The notes under the pieces were generated by a model. The model was not told where the DNA came from. It did not search any database and worked only from the letters and a program-made list of their open reading frames with translations. From Luteibacter anthropi (lineage in GTDB: Bacteria; Pseudomonadota; Gammaproteobacteria; Xanthomonadales; Rhodanobacteraceae), in assembly GCF_011759365.1 (NCBI RefSeq), contig NZ_JAARLZ010000007.1:1-64000 (forward strand): a stretch of DNA of 64,000 nucleotides. Reading direction: 5' to 3'. A program made the position numbers and the translations under genes. Shown piece after piece: positions 14,979-23,060 of this stretch (position 1 is its first letter; every line of letters begins with the position of its first letter).

Positions 14979-15898
14979 TCACGGTCGCGGGGTTCAACAG
15001 CGCCATCGATCGCACGATCGACCTGGATGCGTTGCGGCCCGGCGAAGTGCAGCGTGCCCGTGATGCGGTGGCGCGCCCCGGCGGCAAGGGCGTGCATGTG
15101 GCGCAGACCATTGCCGCCCTTGGCGTTCCCTGCACCCTGGTGGGTCTTTGCGATACTGCGAATGCACGATGGTTCGAGGAATGGCTTGCCATTCGTGGCG
15201 TACGTTTTCGTGGCGTGCATACGACCACGGCGCTGCGCCAGTGTCTCGCCCTTCGCGAGGCGGATGGTCGCATGACCGAAATCCTCGAAGCCGGTCATGA
15301 TCCGGGCGAAGATGTGCGTCTCGTGCTCGACCAGACCTTGCGTCACTGGCTGGCCGAGGCCATGGCGCTGGTGTGCACCGGCAGCCTGCCACAAGGTTAT
15401 TGCACCGATTACTACGCTGCCCTGGCGCGTGACGCCGTAGTGCCTTGCTTTGTTGATGCCAGCGGTGCGGCGCTTCGTGCAGCGGCGAATGCATCGCCCT
15501 TCCTGCTCAAACCCAATGCGCAGGAAGCCGGCGAACTGGTCGGCCGTCCCGTAGGCGATGGCGACGCAGCGGCCAACGTCGTTCGCGACCTCAGGGATCG
15601 TGGCGTCAGACATCCGGTCGTGACGCTGGGCGGGCAGGGCGCCGTGGGTGGCGACGGCAGTGGCATATGGCATGCGCGTCTGGATGTGGATGGCGTGCGC
15701 AATGCGGTCGGTTCGGGCGATTGCTTCCTGGCCGGCATGGTTGTCGCGCTGATGCGTGGCGAAGGGATGGACGATGCACTGCGCCTTGCAGTGGCCTGCG
15801 GCGCGGCAAACGCGCTGGGCGACGAAACGGGATACGTGAAGATGGATACGGTGCGCGAGCTGTTGCCGCGCGTGCGTATCCGTCGCATCGATCGATAG
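14975..15898 (+). CDS. PfkB-family kinase 2, LacC/1-phosphofructokinase-like (tagatose-6-phosphate kinase)
   Basis: 307 residues; ATG 14975 overlaps the previous stop (ATGA). MITVAGFNSAIDRTIDL and RPGGKGVHVAQTIAALG match the start and GGKG substrate loop of the LacC/FruK branch; CTGSLPQGYCTDYYAALA follows, and NAVGSGDCFLAGMV is the GAGD-type motif with catalytic Asp. A tagatose-6-phosphate kinase fits between the AgaS-like isomerase and the class I aldolase. 1-phosphofructokinase activity is the alternative, but no fructose PTS is present. Confidence 0.8.
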   Translation: MITVAGFNSAIDRTIDLDALRPGEVQRARDAVARPGGKGVHVAQTIAALGVPCTLVGLCDTANARWFEEWLAIRGVRFRGVHTTTALRQCLALREADGRMTEILEAGHDPGEDVRLVLDQTLRHWLAEAMALVCTGSLPQGYCTDYYAALARDAVVPCFVDASGAALRAAANASPFLLKPNAQEAGELVGRPVGDGDAAANVVRDLRDRGVRHPVVTLGGQGAVGGDGSGIWHARLDVDGVRNAVGSGDCFLAGMVVALMRGEGMDDALRLAVACGAANALGDETGYVKMDTVRELLPRVRIRRIDR

Positions 15899-15920
15899 AA
15901 CCACAGCGGGAGAAGACACG

Positions 15921-17879
15921 ATGGGGAAGGCAAGTCAGGGGCTGCGTTTGCTGGTGGCGGCCTGCGCCATGGCGCTGGCATCCACGGCGGGTGCGGAGGA
16001 CTTCGGCAAGGGCGGCATGTCGGTGCGCTGGACGCTCGATGACGGACATCTGGGCGATGTGGTGGTCACCGACCGGATCAACGCGCGCGAACTGCCGGTC
16101 ACGCTGCCGTTCCAGATCACGCTGGCCGACGACAAGGTGCTTGGTCCGAAGGATTTCCATCTGGACGGCAGGATCGTCGAAAGCACCCTGCGTGCCGACC
16201 CGAAAGCCTCCCGCGCAGCGGAACGCCTGCCGGGCAAGGTCGCCAGGGCCAGCTTCACCGACGCCGAAGGGCGCTTCCGCATCGACCTGTCATGGGTGCA
16301 GCGCGACGGTTCCGACTATCTGCGCGAGATCGTCACCATCACGGCGCTGCGCGCCGACGAGCCGATCCGTCGCGTCGACCTGCTCGGTGCGAAGGTGACC
16401 GACTCCGAAGTACTGGGTTCGGTGGACGGCTCCCCGGTGGTCTCGGGCCACGACTGGTTCGGTTTCGAGAACCCGTTGTCGAAGAGCCAGGTACGCGGCG
16501 GTACGCAGGTGCAGCTCTGGGTCGAGCGCGAACTGCCCTTGCGCAAGGGTCAGTCCGTGACGTATTCGGCAGCCGTGGGTGCCACCCACGACAACCAGTT
16601 GCGCCGTGACTTCCTCACCTATATCGAGCGCGAACGCGCCCATCCGTATCGCACCTTCCTGCATTACAACTCCTGGTACGACATAGGCTACTTCACGCCG
16701 TACACGGCCGACCAGGCGGTGGAACGCATCAACACCTTCGGCAACGAACTGGTGACGAAGCGTGGCGTGAAGATCGATTCCTTCCTGTTCGACGATGGCT
16801 GGGACGATCGCAGCGGCAGCTGGTCCTTCAGCAAGGACTTCCCGAACGGCTTCCATCCGCTGGCCGAAGCGGCGAAAAAGTACGGCGCAGCGCCCGGCAT
16901 GTGGCTGTCGCCCTGGGGTGGCTATGGTCCGCCGGCGAAGGAGCGCGCGAAGCGTGCGGGTGACGCTGGCTACGAGATCGTGGACCACGGCATGGCCTTG
17001 TCGGGGCCGAAGTACTACCAGCGTTTCCACGACGTCACGATGAACCTCGTGAAAGAGCAGGGCATCAACCAGTTCAAATTCGACGGCACCGGCAACGCCA
17101 ACAAGGTGTTCCCGGGCAGCGTGTTCGACAGCGACTTCGATGCCGCGATCCACCTCATCGACGACCTGCGTGCGGCAAAGCCCGACCTCTTCATCAACCT
17201 CACCACCGGTACGCTGGCCTCGCCGTTCTGGCTGCTCTATGCCGACTCGATCTGGCGCGATGGCGAGGATGACGAGCTGACCGGCGTCGGCAGCAAGCGC
17301 GAGCGCTGGATCACCTACCGGGATCGCGAGACTTTCCACAACATCGTGGAGAAAGGCCCGCTGTTTCCTCTGAATTCGCTGATGCTGCACGGAATCATCT
17401 ACGCCCGCGAGAATCGCAAGCTCAATGCCGATCCGGGGCATGACTTCGCCAACGAAGTGCATTCGTACTTCGGCAGCGGCACGGCCTTGCAGGAGCTTTA
17501 CATCACCCCCGACCTGCTCACGCCGCAGGACTGGGACACGCTGGCCGAAGCCGCGCGCTGGTCGCGCGACAACGCCGGTGTGCTGCGCGATACGCACTGG
17601 GTCGGCGGTGATCCCGGACGCCTCGACGTCTACGGCTGGGCGTCGTGGACGCCGGCCAAGGCCATCCTCACCTTGCGTAATCCTTCCGACAAGCCGCAGC
17701 TGGCCGTGATCGACCTCGACCGCCAGCTGGAACTGCCGCCCGGCGCGAAGCGCCGGTTCCAGGCGCACAGCCCGTGGAAGGCCGATGCCGGCCAGCCCGC
17801 GCTGGCGCTGGATGCCGACAAGCCACAGACGATCACGCTCCAACCGTTCCAGGTACTCACGCTGGAACTGACGCCGTAG
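15921..17879 (+). CDS. exported clan GH-D glycosidase (GH36-like; alpha-galactosidase/alpha-N-acetylgalactosaminidase candidate)
   Basis: 652 residues with a Sec signal peptide (LLVAACAMALASTAGA). An N-terminal beta-sandwich (~25-245) precedes a TIM barrel: FLHYNSWYDIGYF, SFLFDDGWDDR (~290), and QFKFDGTGN (~383-391) whose Asp is the expected nucleophile; WRDGEDDE (~444) supplies the likely acid/base region. A C-terminal beta domain ends the protein. This is clan GH-D (GH27/36) architecture. With an AgaS-like isomerase in the same operon, alpha-linked GalNAc is an attractive substrate, but the sequence alone does not separate it from alpha-galactose. Preceded by GGGAGAAG. Confidence 0.75.
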   Translation: MGKASQGLRLLVAACAMALASTAGAEDFGKGGMSVRWTLDDGHLGDVVVTDRINARELPVTLPFQITLADDKVLGPKDFHLDGRIVESTLRADPKASRAAERLPGKVARASFTDAEGRFRIDLSWVQRDGSDYLREIVTITALRADEPIRRVDLLGAKVTDSEVLGSVDGSPVVSGHDWFGFENPLSKSQVRGGTQVQLWVERELPLRKGQSVTYSAAVGATHDNQLRRDFLTYIERERAHPYRTFLHYNSWYDIGYFTPYTADQAVERINTFGNELVTKRGVKIDSFLFDDGWDDRSGSWSFSKDFPNGFHPLAEAAKKYGAAPGMWLSPWGGYGPPAKERAKRAGDAGYEIVDHGMALSGPKYYQRFHDVTMNLVKEQGINQFKFDGTGNANKVFPGSVFDSDFDAAIHLIDDLRAAKPDLFINLTTGTLASPFWLLYADSIWRDGEDDELTGVGSKRERWITYRDRETFHNIVEKGPLFPLNSLMLHGIIYARENRKLNADPGHDFANEVHSYFGSGTALQELYITPDLLTPQDWDTLAEAARWSRDNAGVLRDTHWVGGDPGRLDVYGWASWTPAKAILTLRNPSDKPQLAVIDLDRQLELPPGAKRRFQAHSPWKADAGQPALALDADKPQTITLQPFQVLTLELTP

Positions 17880-17883
17880 CACC

Positions 17884-17905
17884 GCGCTCCCGGTTCCGGG
17901 AGCGC
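17884..17905 (+). terminator. strong hairpin after the GH-D gene (attenuator-like)
   Basis: GCGCTCCCGG and CCGGGAGCGC form a 10-bp perfect stem around TT, starting 5 nt after the stop. There is no U-run, and the downstream receptor and beta-galactosidase continue on the same strand. It may stop part of transcription or protect upstream mRNA ends rather than terminate fully. Confidence 0.5.
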
Positions 17906-18009
17906 ATCCATCGCTGGCTCATCGCAACGCGGGGGAGACGCCGCGGTGGGCCGGCTTTTGCCTCGATCCGGCCAGGGCGACCGGGGCAACCACACTGGGG
18001 AGACAAACG

Positions 18010-21003
18010 ATGAGGTACCGCAAGTGTAGGCTCGCGCTGATGATCGCGATGGGGTTGGGCGCGGGGGGCGCCTTTGCACAGTCCACCACCGGCAGCATTG
18101 GCGGCCAGGTGGCGCCGGGAGCCGGCGACAGCGTACATATCGAAAGCGACACGGGATTCCAGCGCGACGTGCCGGTCGATGCCCGTGGGCGTTATGCCAT
18201 TCCACAGCTGCCGCTGGGCAGCTACACCGTGACGCTGCGCAAGGGTGGCAACGCCGTGCAGTCACGGGGCAACGTGAGCCTGCGCGTGGGTGTTGCCACG
18301 GATGTGTCCTTCCAGGCGCAAGCCGCGCAGAACCTCGAAGGCGTGGCGGTATCCGCCAATGCCACGCCGCCCATCGACGTGACCAGCGTGGATTCGCGCA
18401 CGGTCATCACTTCGCAGCAGATGGCACGCCTGCCGCTGGGCTTTTCCGCCGAATCGGTGGCGCGGCTTGCACCGGGTGTCGTCGGCAATGCCGGTGGCTT
18501 CACCAGTGACACGGGCAATTCGCTGATCAGCTTCGGCGGATCGGCGGCCAACGAGAACGCGTATTACATCAATGGTTTCAACACGACCGATCCCTTGCAG
18601 TCGGCCGGCGGCCTCACGCTTCCGTATGGCTCCATCGAGCAGGAGCAGGTGTATACCGGCGGCTACAGTGCGCAGTACGGTCGCTCGGACGGCGGCGTGC
18701 TGAACATGGTGGGCAAGCGCGGCAGCAACGAGTGGCATTTCGGCGGCAAGCTGAGCTGGGACCCGGCCTCGCTGCGTGCGTCCTACAACAACACGTATTA
18801 CCAGAACGGTCTGCCGCCTGTGCCGGTGGCAGGCTCGCTGTATGTGCCGCGCAGCCGTAACAGCACCTGGAACACGGTATACGACGCCTACGTGGGCGGC
18901 CCCCTCATCAAGGACAAGCTGTTCTTTTTCGCCAGCGCGGAAATGGCGAAGAGCGAAGGCACCCGACTGGGCGACGTGACCTCCACCAGCCCCTATACGT
19001 CGTACACGTACAAGATGCCCAAGTGGTACGGCAAGCTCGACTGGAACATCGACGATAACAACATCCTCGAACTCACCGGCGCCGCCAACAAACGCCAGAC
19101 CAGCGGCGATATCTACCGCTACGACTACAACGCCTTGCGTCGTGGCGACCTGCTGGGCGAGTCGGACGAAACCAAGCGCGGCGGTACGCTGTGGACCGCG
19201 AAATACACCGGTTATCTCACCGATTCGCTCACGCTGTCCGCGCAGTACGGCAAGATGCGCACGACGAACTTCGTGCAGCCCGTGGGCTACAACCCGGGGC
19301 TGACCTATATCAGCGGCACGCAGAACCAGAACCCGCTGTATACCGGTGGCTCGCCGCGTACCATGGGCCAGACCACGTCGAGCATCTACGATCCCGGGCA
19401 GGGCAACCGTTCGTCCAACCTGCGCGTGTCGCTGGCCTGGGCCATTGGTGACCACACCATCACGGCCGGCATCGACAACCTTGATTCCCAGGCCGTGGAC
19501 CAGGGATCGAGGACGGCCGGCCCCGGCTACTCCTGGTCATATGGCTACACGGCCAATCCGGGTAACGGGCTCGCGCCGAAGCTGGGCGTGGGAGCACCTT
19601 CGGCATTCCCGAACGGTGCCGGCGGTTACTACGTGATGAAGAACGTCTCGTACGCGGTGGCCAGCGTGCGCTCGCGGCAGCGGGCGCAATACCTGGAAGA
19701 CCAGTGGCAGGTGAACGACCGCCTGCTGTTGTCGCTGGGCCTGCGCAACGACCAGTTCACCAACTACAACGCCAACGGGCAGGCCTATATCGCGCAGACC
19801 AAGCCGCAATGGGCGCCGCGCCTGGGCTTCAGCTGGGACGTGAACGGCGATGCCTCGTTCAAGGTGTACGGCAACGTGGGCCGCTACTTCCTGGGCTCGC
19901 CGCTGGCGCCGGCCCTGAGCGCAGCCGGTGCGTATACCAGCACCACGCAATACTTCACCTACTCGGGTATCACGCCGGATGGCATCCCGACGGGACTGAC
20001 GCCGATGTCCGGCCCCGTCTCGGCGAACAACGCCTTCGGCGTGCTGCCCGACCCGCGCACGGTCACCGCCAAGGGACTCAAGTCGGAATACCAGGACGAA
20101 TACATGCTCGGCTTCAGCAAGAGCGTGGGCGATCAGTGGGTGTACGGCGCGAAGCTCTCGCGTCGCGTGCTGCGTACCGCCATCGACGACTTCTGCGACG
20201 TGGATCGGATCAAGGATGCGGCACGCGCCCAGGGTGTGCAGGCGGCGTCGGTCAACAGCTGCTATCTCATCAACGGCGGGGCGGGCAACACCTTCGTGGT
20301 GCTGGACGCGGCCGGTGCGGCGCATGACGTGAAGCTGACCCGCGATGAGCTTGGCTTCCCGAAAGTGAAGCGCAACTACTATGCGCTGGACACGTTCTTC
20401 GAGCATCCCTTCGACGGCAAGTGGTACGGTCGCGTCGATTACACCTTCTCGCGCAGCTACGGCAACACGGAAGGCCTGACGCAGTCGAACGTGCAGTCCG
20501 ATGGGCCGTCGCAGTCGGAAGACTGGGACTTCGCCTCGCTCATGGTGTACAGCGGCGGCTTGCAGGGCAACAACCACAAGCATCAGTTGAAATTGTATGG
20601 CTATTACCAGTTCACCCCAGAGTGGCTGGTGTCCGCCAATCTGTCACTGATCTCGGGAAGCCCTGCGGTGTGCCTGGGCCTGTTCGGTCCGGACAACACC
20701 GATCCGTCCGGCTACAACTCCAACTACCACTTCTGCAATGGCCGTCCGGCGCCCCCGGGATCGACCGGCAACATGCCCTGGCAGCGCCAGCTGGACCTGG
20801 GCGTGAAGTATGCGCCGGCCTTTGCGGACAACAAGCTCGGCTTCCACCTCGATATCTTCAATGTGACCAACAACCAGGTGGCGTTCAACCTCAACCCGCA
20901 CTATTACCTGGACGCGACAGCCTCGCCGAATCCGTTGTACCGTACGCCGCTGGTCCTGCAGGACCCGCGTTACGTCCGTTTCTCGGTTACGTACGACTAC
21001 TAG
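18010..21003 (+). CDS. TonB-dependent receptor with N-terminal carboxypeptidase-regulatory-like domain (Oar type)
   Basis: 997 residues. Signal peptide (LALMIAMGLGAGGAFAQ), then a small beta-sandwich (~28-105; GRYAIPQLPLGSYTVTLRKG) typical of Oar/CarboxypepD_reg receptors, a plug (RTVITSQQMARLPLGFS, YYINGFNTTDPLQS, GYSAQYGRSDGGVLNM) and a large C-terminal barrel ending VRFSVTYDY. Receptors of this kind import oligosaccharides in Xanthomonadales. Sitting between the GH-D glycosidase and GH35 beta-galactosidase, it presumably takes up the glycan or its fragments. GGGGAG precedes the start. The cognate inner-membrane transporter is not in the window. Confidence 0.9.
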   Translation: MRYRKCRLALMIAMGLGAGGAFAQSTTGSIGGQVAPGAGDSVHIESDTGFQRDVPVDARGRYAIPQLPLGSYTVTLRKGGNAVQSRGNVSLRVGVATDVSFQAQAAQNLEGVAVSANATPPIDVTSVDSRTVITSQQMARLPLGFSAESVARLAPGVVGNAGGFTSDTGNSLISFGGSAANENAYYINGFNTTDPLQSAGGLTLPYGSIEQEQVYTGGYSAQYGRSDGGVLNMVGKRGSNEWHFGGKLSWDPASLRASYNNTYYQNGLPPVPVAGSLYVPRSRNSTWNTVYDAYVGGPLIKDKLFFFASAEMAKSEGTRLGDVTSTSPYTSYTYKMPKWYGKLDWNIDDNNILELTGAANKRQTSGDIYRYDYNALRRGDLLGESDETKRGGTLWTAKYTGYLTDSLTLSAQYGKMRTTNFVQPVGYNPGLTYISGTQNQNPLYTGGSPRTMGQTTSSIYDPGQGNRSSNLRVSLAWAIGDHTITAGIDNLDSQAVDQGSRTAGPGYSWSYGYTANPGNGLAPKLGVGAPSAFPNGAGGYYVMKNVSYAVASVRSRQRAQYLEDQWQVNDRLLLSLGLRNDQFTNYNANGQAYIAQTKPQWAPRLGFSWDVNGDASFKVYGNVGRYFLGSPLAPALSAAGAYTSTTQYFTYSGITPDGIPTGLTPMSGPVSANNAFGVLPDPRTVTAKGLKSEYQDEYMLGFSKSVGDQWVYGAKLSRRVLRTAIDDFCDVDRIKDAARAQGVQAASVNSCYLINGGAGNTFVVLDAAGAAHDVKLTRDELGFPKVKRNYYALDTFFEHPFDGKWYGRVDYTFSRSYGNTEGLTQSNVQSDGPSQSEDWDFASLMVYSGGLQGNNHKHQLKLYGYYQFTPEWLVSANLSLISGSPAVCLGLFGPDNTDPSGYNSNYHFCNGRPAPPGSTGNMPWQRQLDLGVKYAPAFADNKLGFHLDIFNVTNNQVAFNLNPHYYLDATASPNPLYRTPLVLQDPRYVRFSVTYDY

Positions 21004-21015
21004 GGGAGTCAAGCG

Positions 21016-22848
21016 ATGAAGGGTAGGGTGGTGAGCGTGCTGGCTGGCATGGCGCTGGCTATGGCCGTGCCGTCGTGGGCGGGGTCGCCGCTGGCGATCG
21101 ATGGCGATCATTTCGTGCGTGACGGCAAGCCCTGGCTGGTTCGTTCGGGCGAGATGCATTACCCGCGCATTCCGCACGAAGCCTGGCGCGATCGCCTGCG
21201 CAAGGCGAAGGCCATGGGCCTCAACACGATCACCACCTATGCCTTCTGGAACGTCAACGAGCCGGAGCCCGGGAAGTTCGACTTCTCGGGCGACGGCGAC
21301 ATCGCCTCTTTCATTCGCATCGCGAAAGAGGAAGGGCTCGATGTGATCCTGCGCCCGGGGCCCTATGTGTGCGCCGAATGGGATTTCGGTGGCTTCCCTG
21401 CGTGGTTGCTGCGTACTCCGGGCCTGCGGGTGCGTAGCTACGATCCGCGTTTTCTTGCGGCCACGGATGCGTGGTTCAAGCGGCTGCATCAGGAACTGGA
21501 ACCCCTGTTGTCCAGCCACGGCGGCAACATCGTGATGGTGCAGGTGGAGAACGAGTACGGTTCCTACGGTGAAGACCGTGACTACCTCGAAGCCATCCAC
21601 AAACAGATCGTGGCCGCGGGCTTCGACGTGCCCCTGTTCATGTCGAACGGGCCGGGCCCGGGACGCATGGAGCCGGGTACGTTGCCGGGCCTGCTGCCGG
21701 TGATCAATTTCGACGGCGATGCGGCCGATGCGAAACAAGCCTTCGACGAGTCCGCGCCATATCTGGCCGGTCACCCGAAGATGACCGGTGAATACTGGTC
21801 GGGGTGGTACGACCGCTGGGGCGAGCCGCACCAGACCCGCACGGCCGCCGTAGCCACCAGCGCCGTGGGCTGGTTCATCGACAACAACGTGTCGTTCAAC
21901 CTGTACATGGTCGACGGTGGCACCAACTTCGGCTGGATGGCCGGCGCCAACGAGGAAAACCACGTCTACAAGCCGGTGACCACCAGCTACGACTACGATG
22001 CGCCCATCGACGAGGCGGGGCGTCTTACGCCGAAGTACATGGCGTTGCGCAAGCTCATCGGCGCGCACCTGAATCCGGGAGAGACGCTGGCGAAGCTGCC
22101 GGCGTCGTCGCCGACCATGGCTATTGCGTCGTTCAAGCTCGACACGTCGGTATCGTTGCTGGATGCGCTGCCTGCCCTATCGAAGCCGCAGTCATCGGTG
22201 CGTGTGCGTTCGATGGAGGCTTTTGGACAAAACCATGGCCTGATCCTGTATCGCAAGCGCCTGGATACGAACGTCACGGGTAAGCTCGATCTTGGCCCGG
22301 TCCGCGATCTGGCGACGGTGCTGGTCGATGGCGAGCCGCGTGGCACGCTGGATCGTCGCCTCGACCAGCGCACCCTCGACACGCCGTTGAAGTCGGGCGA
22401 TACGCTCGACCTGCTGGTGGAGAACATGGGCCGGGTGAATTTCGGCTCCGCGGTGCCGGATGAGTACAAGGGCCTGCGCCACGAGGTGACCATCGGCAAG
22501 GACACCTTGTCGAACTGGCAGGTGTATCCGCTGCCGTTGAACGATCTGTCGGCGCTGCCGTTCCATCCGGGTACGGACGCGAAGGGACCGCGATTCCTGC
22601 ATGGTGGCTTTGAGCTGGCGAAGGTTGCCGGCGGGAGTTTCCTCGACATGCGTGCGGGTTCGCAGGGGCACGTGTGGATCAACGGGCATCACCTCGGGCG
22701 CTACTGGAACATCGGCCCGCAACAGACGCTGTTCGTTCCCGCCGAGTGGTTGCGCAAGGGCCACAACGATGTGGTGGTGCTGGAGATGGGGGCGAGGGGG
22801 CCGGCCGATCTCGCCGGTCTGACTGATCCCATTTTCGCTACCCACTGA
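21016..22848 (+). CDS. exported GH35 beta-galactosidase
   Basis: 610 residues with a signal peptide (VSVLAGMALAMAVPSWAGS). The N-terminal GH35 barrel is clear: VRSGEMHYPRIP, TYAFWNVNEPEPG, RPGPYVCAEWDFGGFPAWLL, QVENEYGSYG (~175-184, acid/base Glu) and TGEYWSGWYDRWG (~256-268, nucleophile Glu). Beta-sandwich domains follow to the C-terminus (VWINGHHLGRYWNIGPQ). It removes terminal beta-linked galactose. GGGGAGTCAAGCG precedes the ATG, 12 nt after the receptor stop. Together with the GH-D enzyme it could strip a beta-Gal/alpha-GalNAc glycan such as core 1 O-glycan; that substrate is inferred. Confidence 0.93.
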   Translation: MKGRVVSVLAGMALAMAVPSWAGSPLAIDGDHFVRDGKPWLVRSGEMHYPRIPHEAWRDRLRKAKAMGLNTITTYAFWNVNEPEPGKFDFSGDGDIASFIRIAKEEGLDVILRPGPYVCAEWDFGGFPAWLLRTPGLRVRSYDPRFLAATDAWFKRLHQELEPLLSSHGGNIVMVQVENEYGSYGEDRDYLEAIHKQIVAAGFDVPLFMSNGPGPGRMEPGTLPGLLPVINFDGDAADAKQAFDESAPYLAGHPKMTGEYWSGWYDRWGEPHQTRTAAVATSAVGWFIDNNVSFNLYMVDGGTNFGWMAGANEENHVYKPVTTSYDYDAPIDEAGRLTPKYMALRKLIGAHLNPGETLAKLPASSPTMAIASFKLDTSVSLLDALPALSKPQSSVRVRSMEAFGQNHGLILYRKRLDTNVTGKLDLGPVRDLATVLVDGEPRGTLDRRLDQRTLDTPLKSGDTLDLLVENMGRVNFGSAVPDEYKGLRHEVTIGKDTLSNWQVYPLPLNDLSALPFHPGTDAKGPRFLHGGFELAKVAGGSFLDMRAGSQGHVWINGHHLGRYWNIGPQQTLFVPAEWLRKGHNDVVVLEMGARGPADLAGLTDPIFATH

Positions 22849-22866
22849 AGACATTCCTGGCGAAAA

Positions 22867-23004
22867 CCGGTCGCGGGCGAGGCCCGCTCCTACAGGGAGA
22901 TTTGTAGGAGCGCGCCTTGCGCGCGACAGTCCCTCGCAAAGACCGGTCGCGGGCGAGGCCCGCTCCTACAGGGCGTATGTGTAGGAGCGCGCCCTGCGCG
23001 CGAC
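22867..23004. repeat. two tandem REP inverted pairs
   Basis: Two copies of a unit in which GGTCGCGGGCGAGGCCCGCTC, shortened here to its GGTCGCGGGC start, faces TGTAGGAGCGCGCC. They fill most of the 212 bp between the converging GH35 and ABC-F genes. No other feature is visible there. Confidence 0.85.
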
Positions 23005-23060
23005 AGCAGCGGGCGAATGAAGCCATGCGCATCACGCGCGATAACGCCTGACCCCACACA

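Noticed and set aside
16290-17882. 530-residue open frame antisense to the GH-D glycosidase
   Set aside because: Exactly shadows the glycosidase, low-complexity composition, no motif; the plus-strand product is a recognised enzyme.
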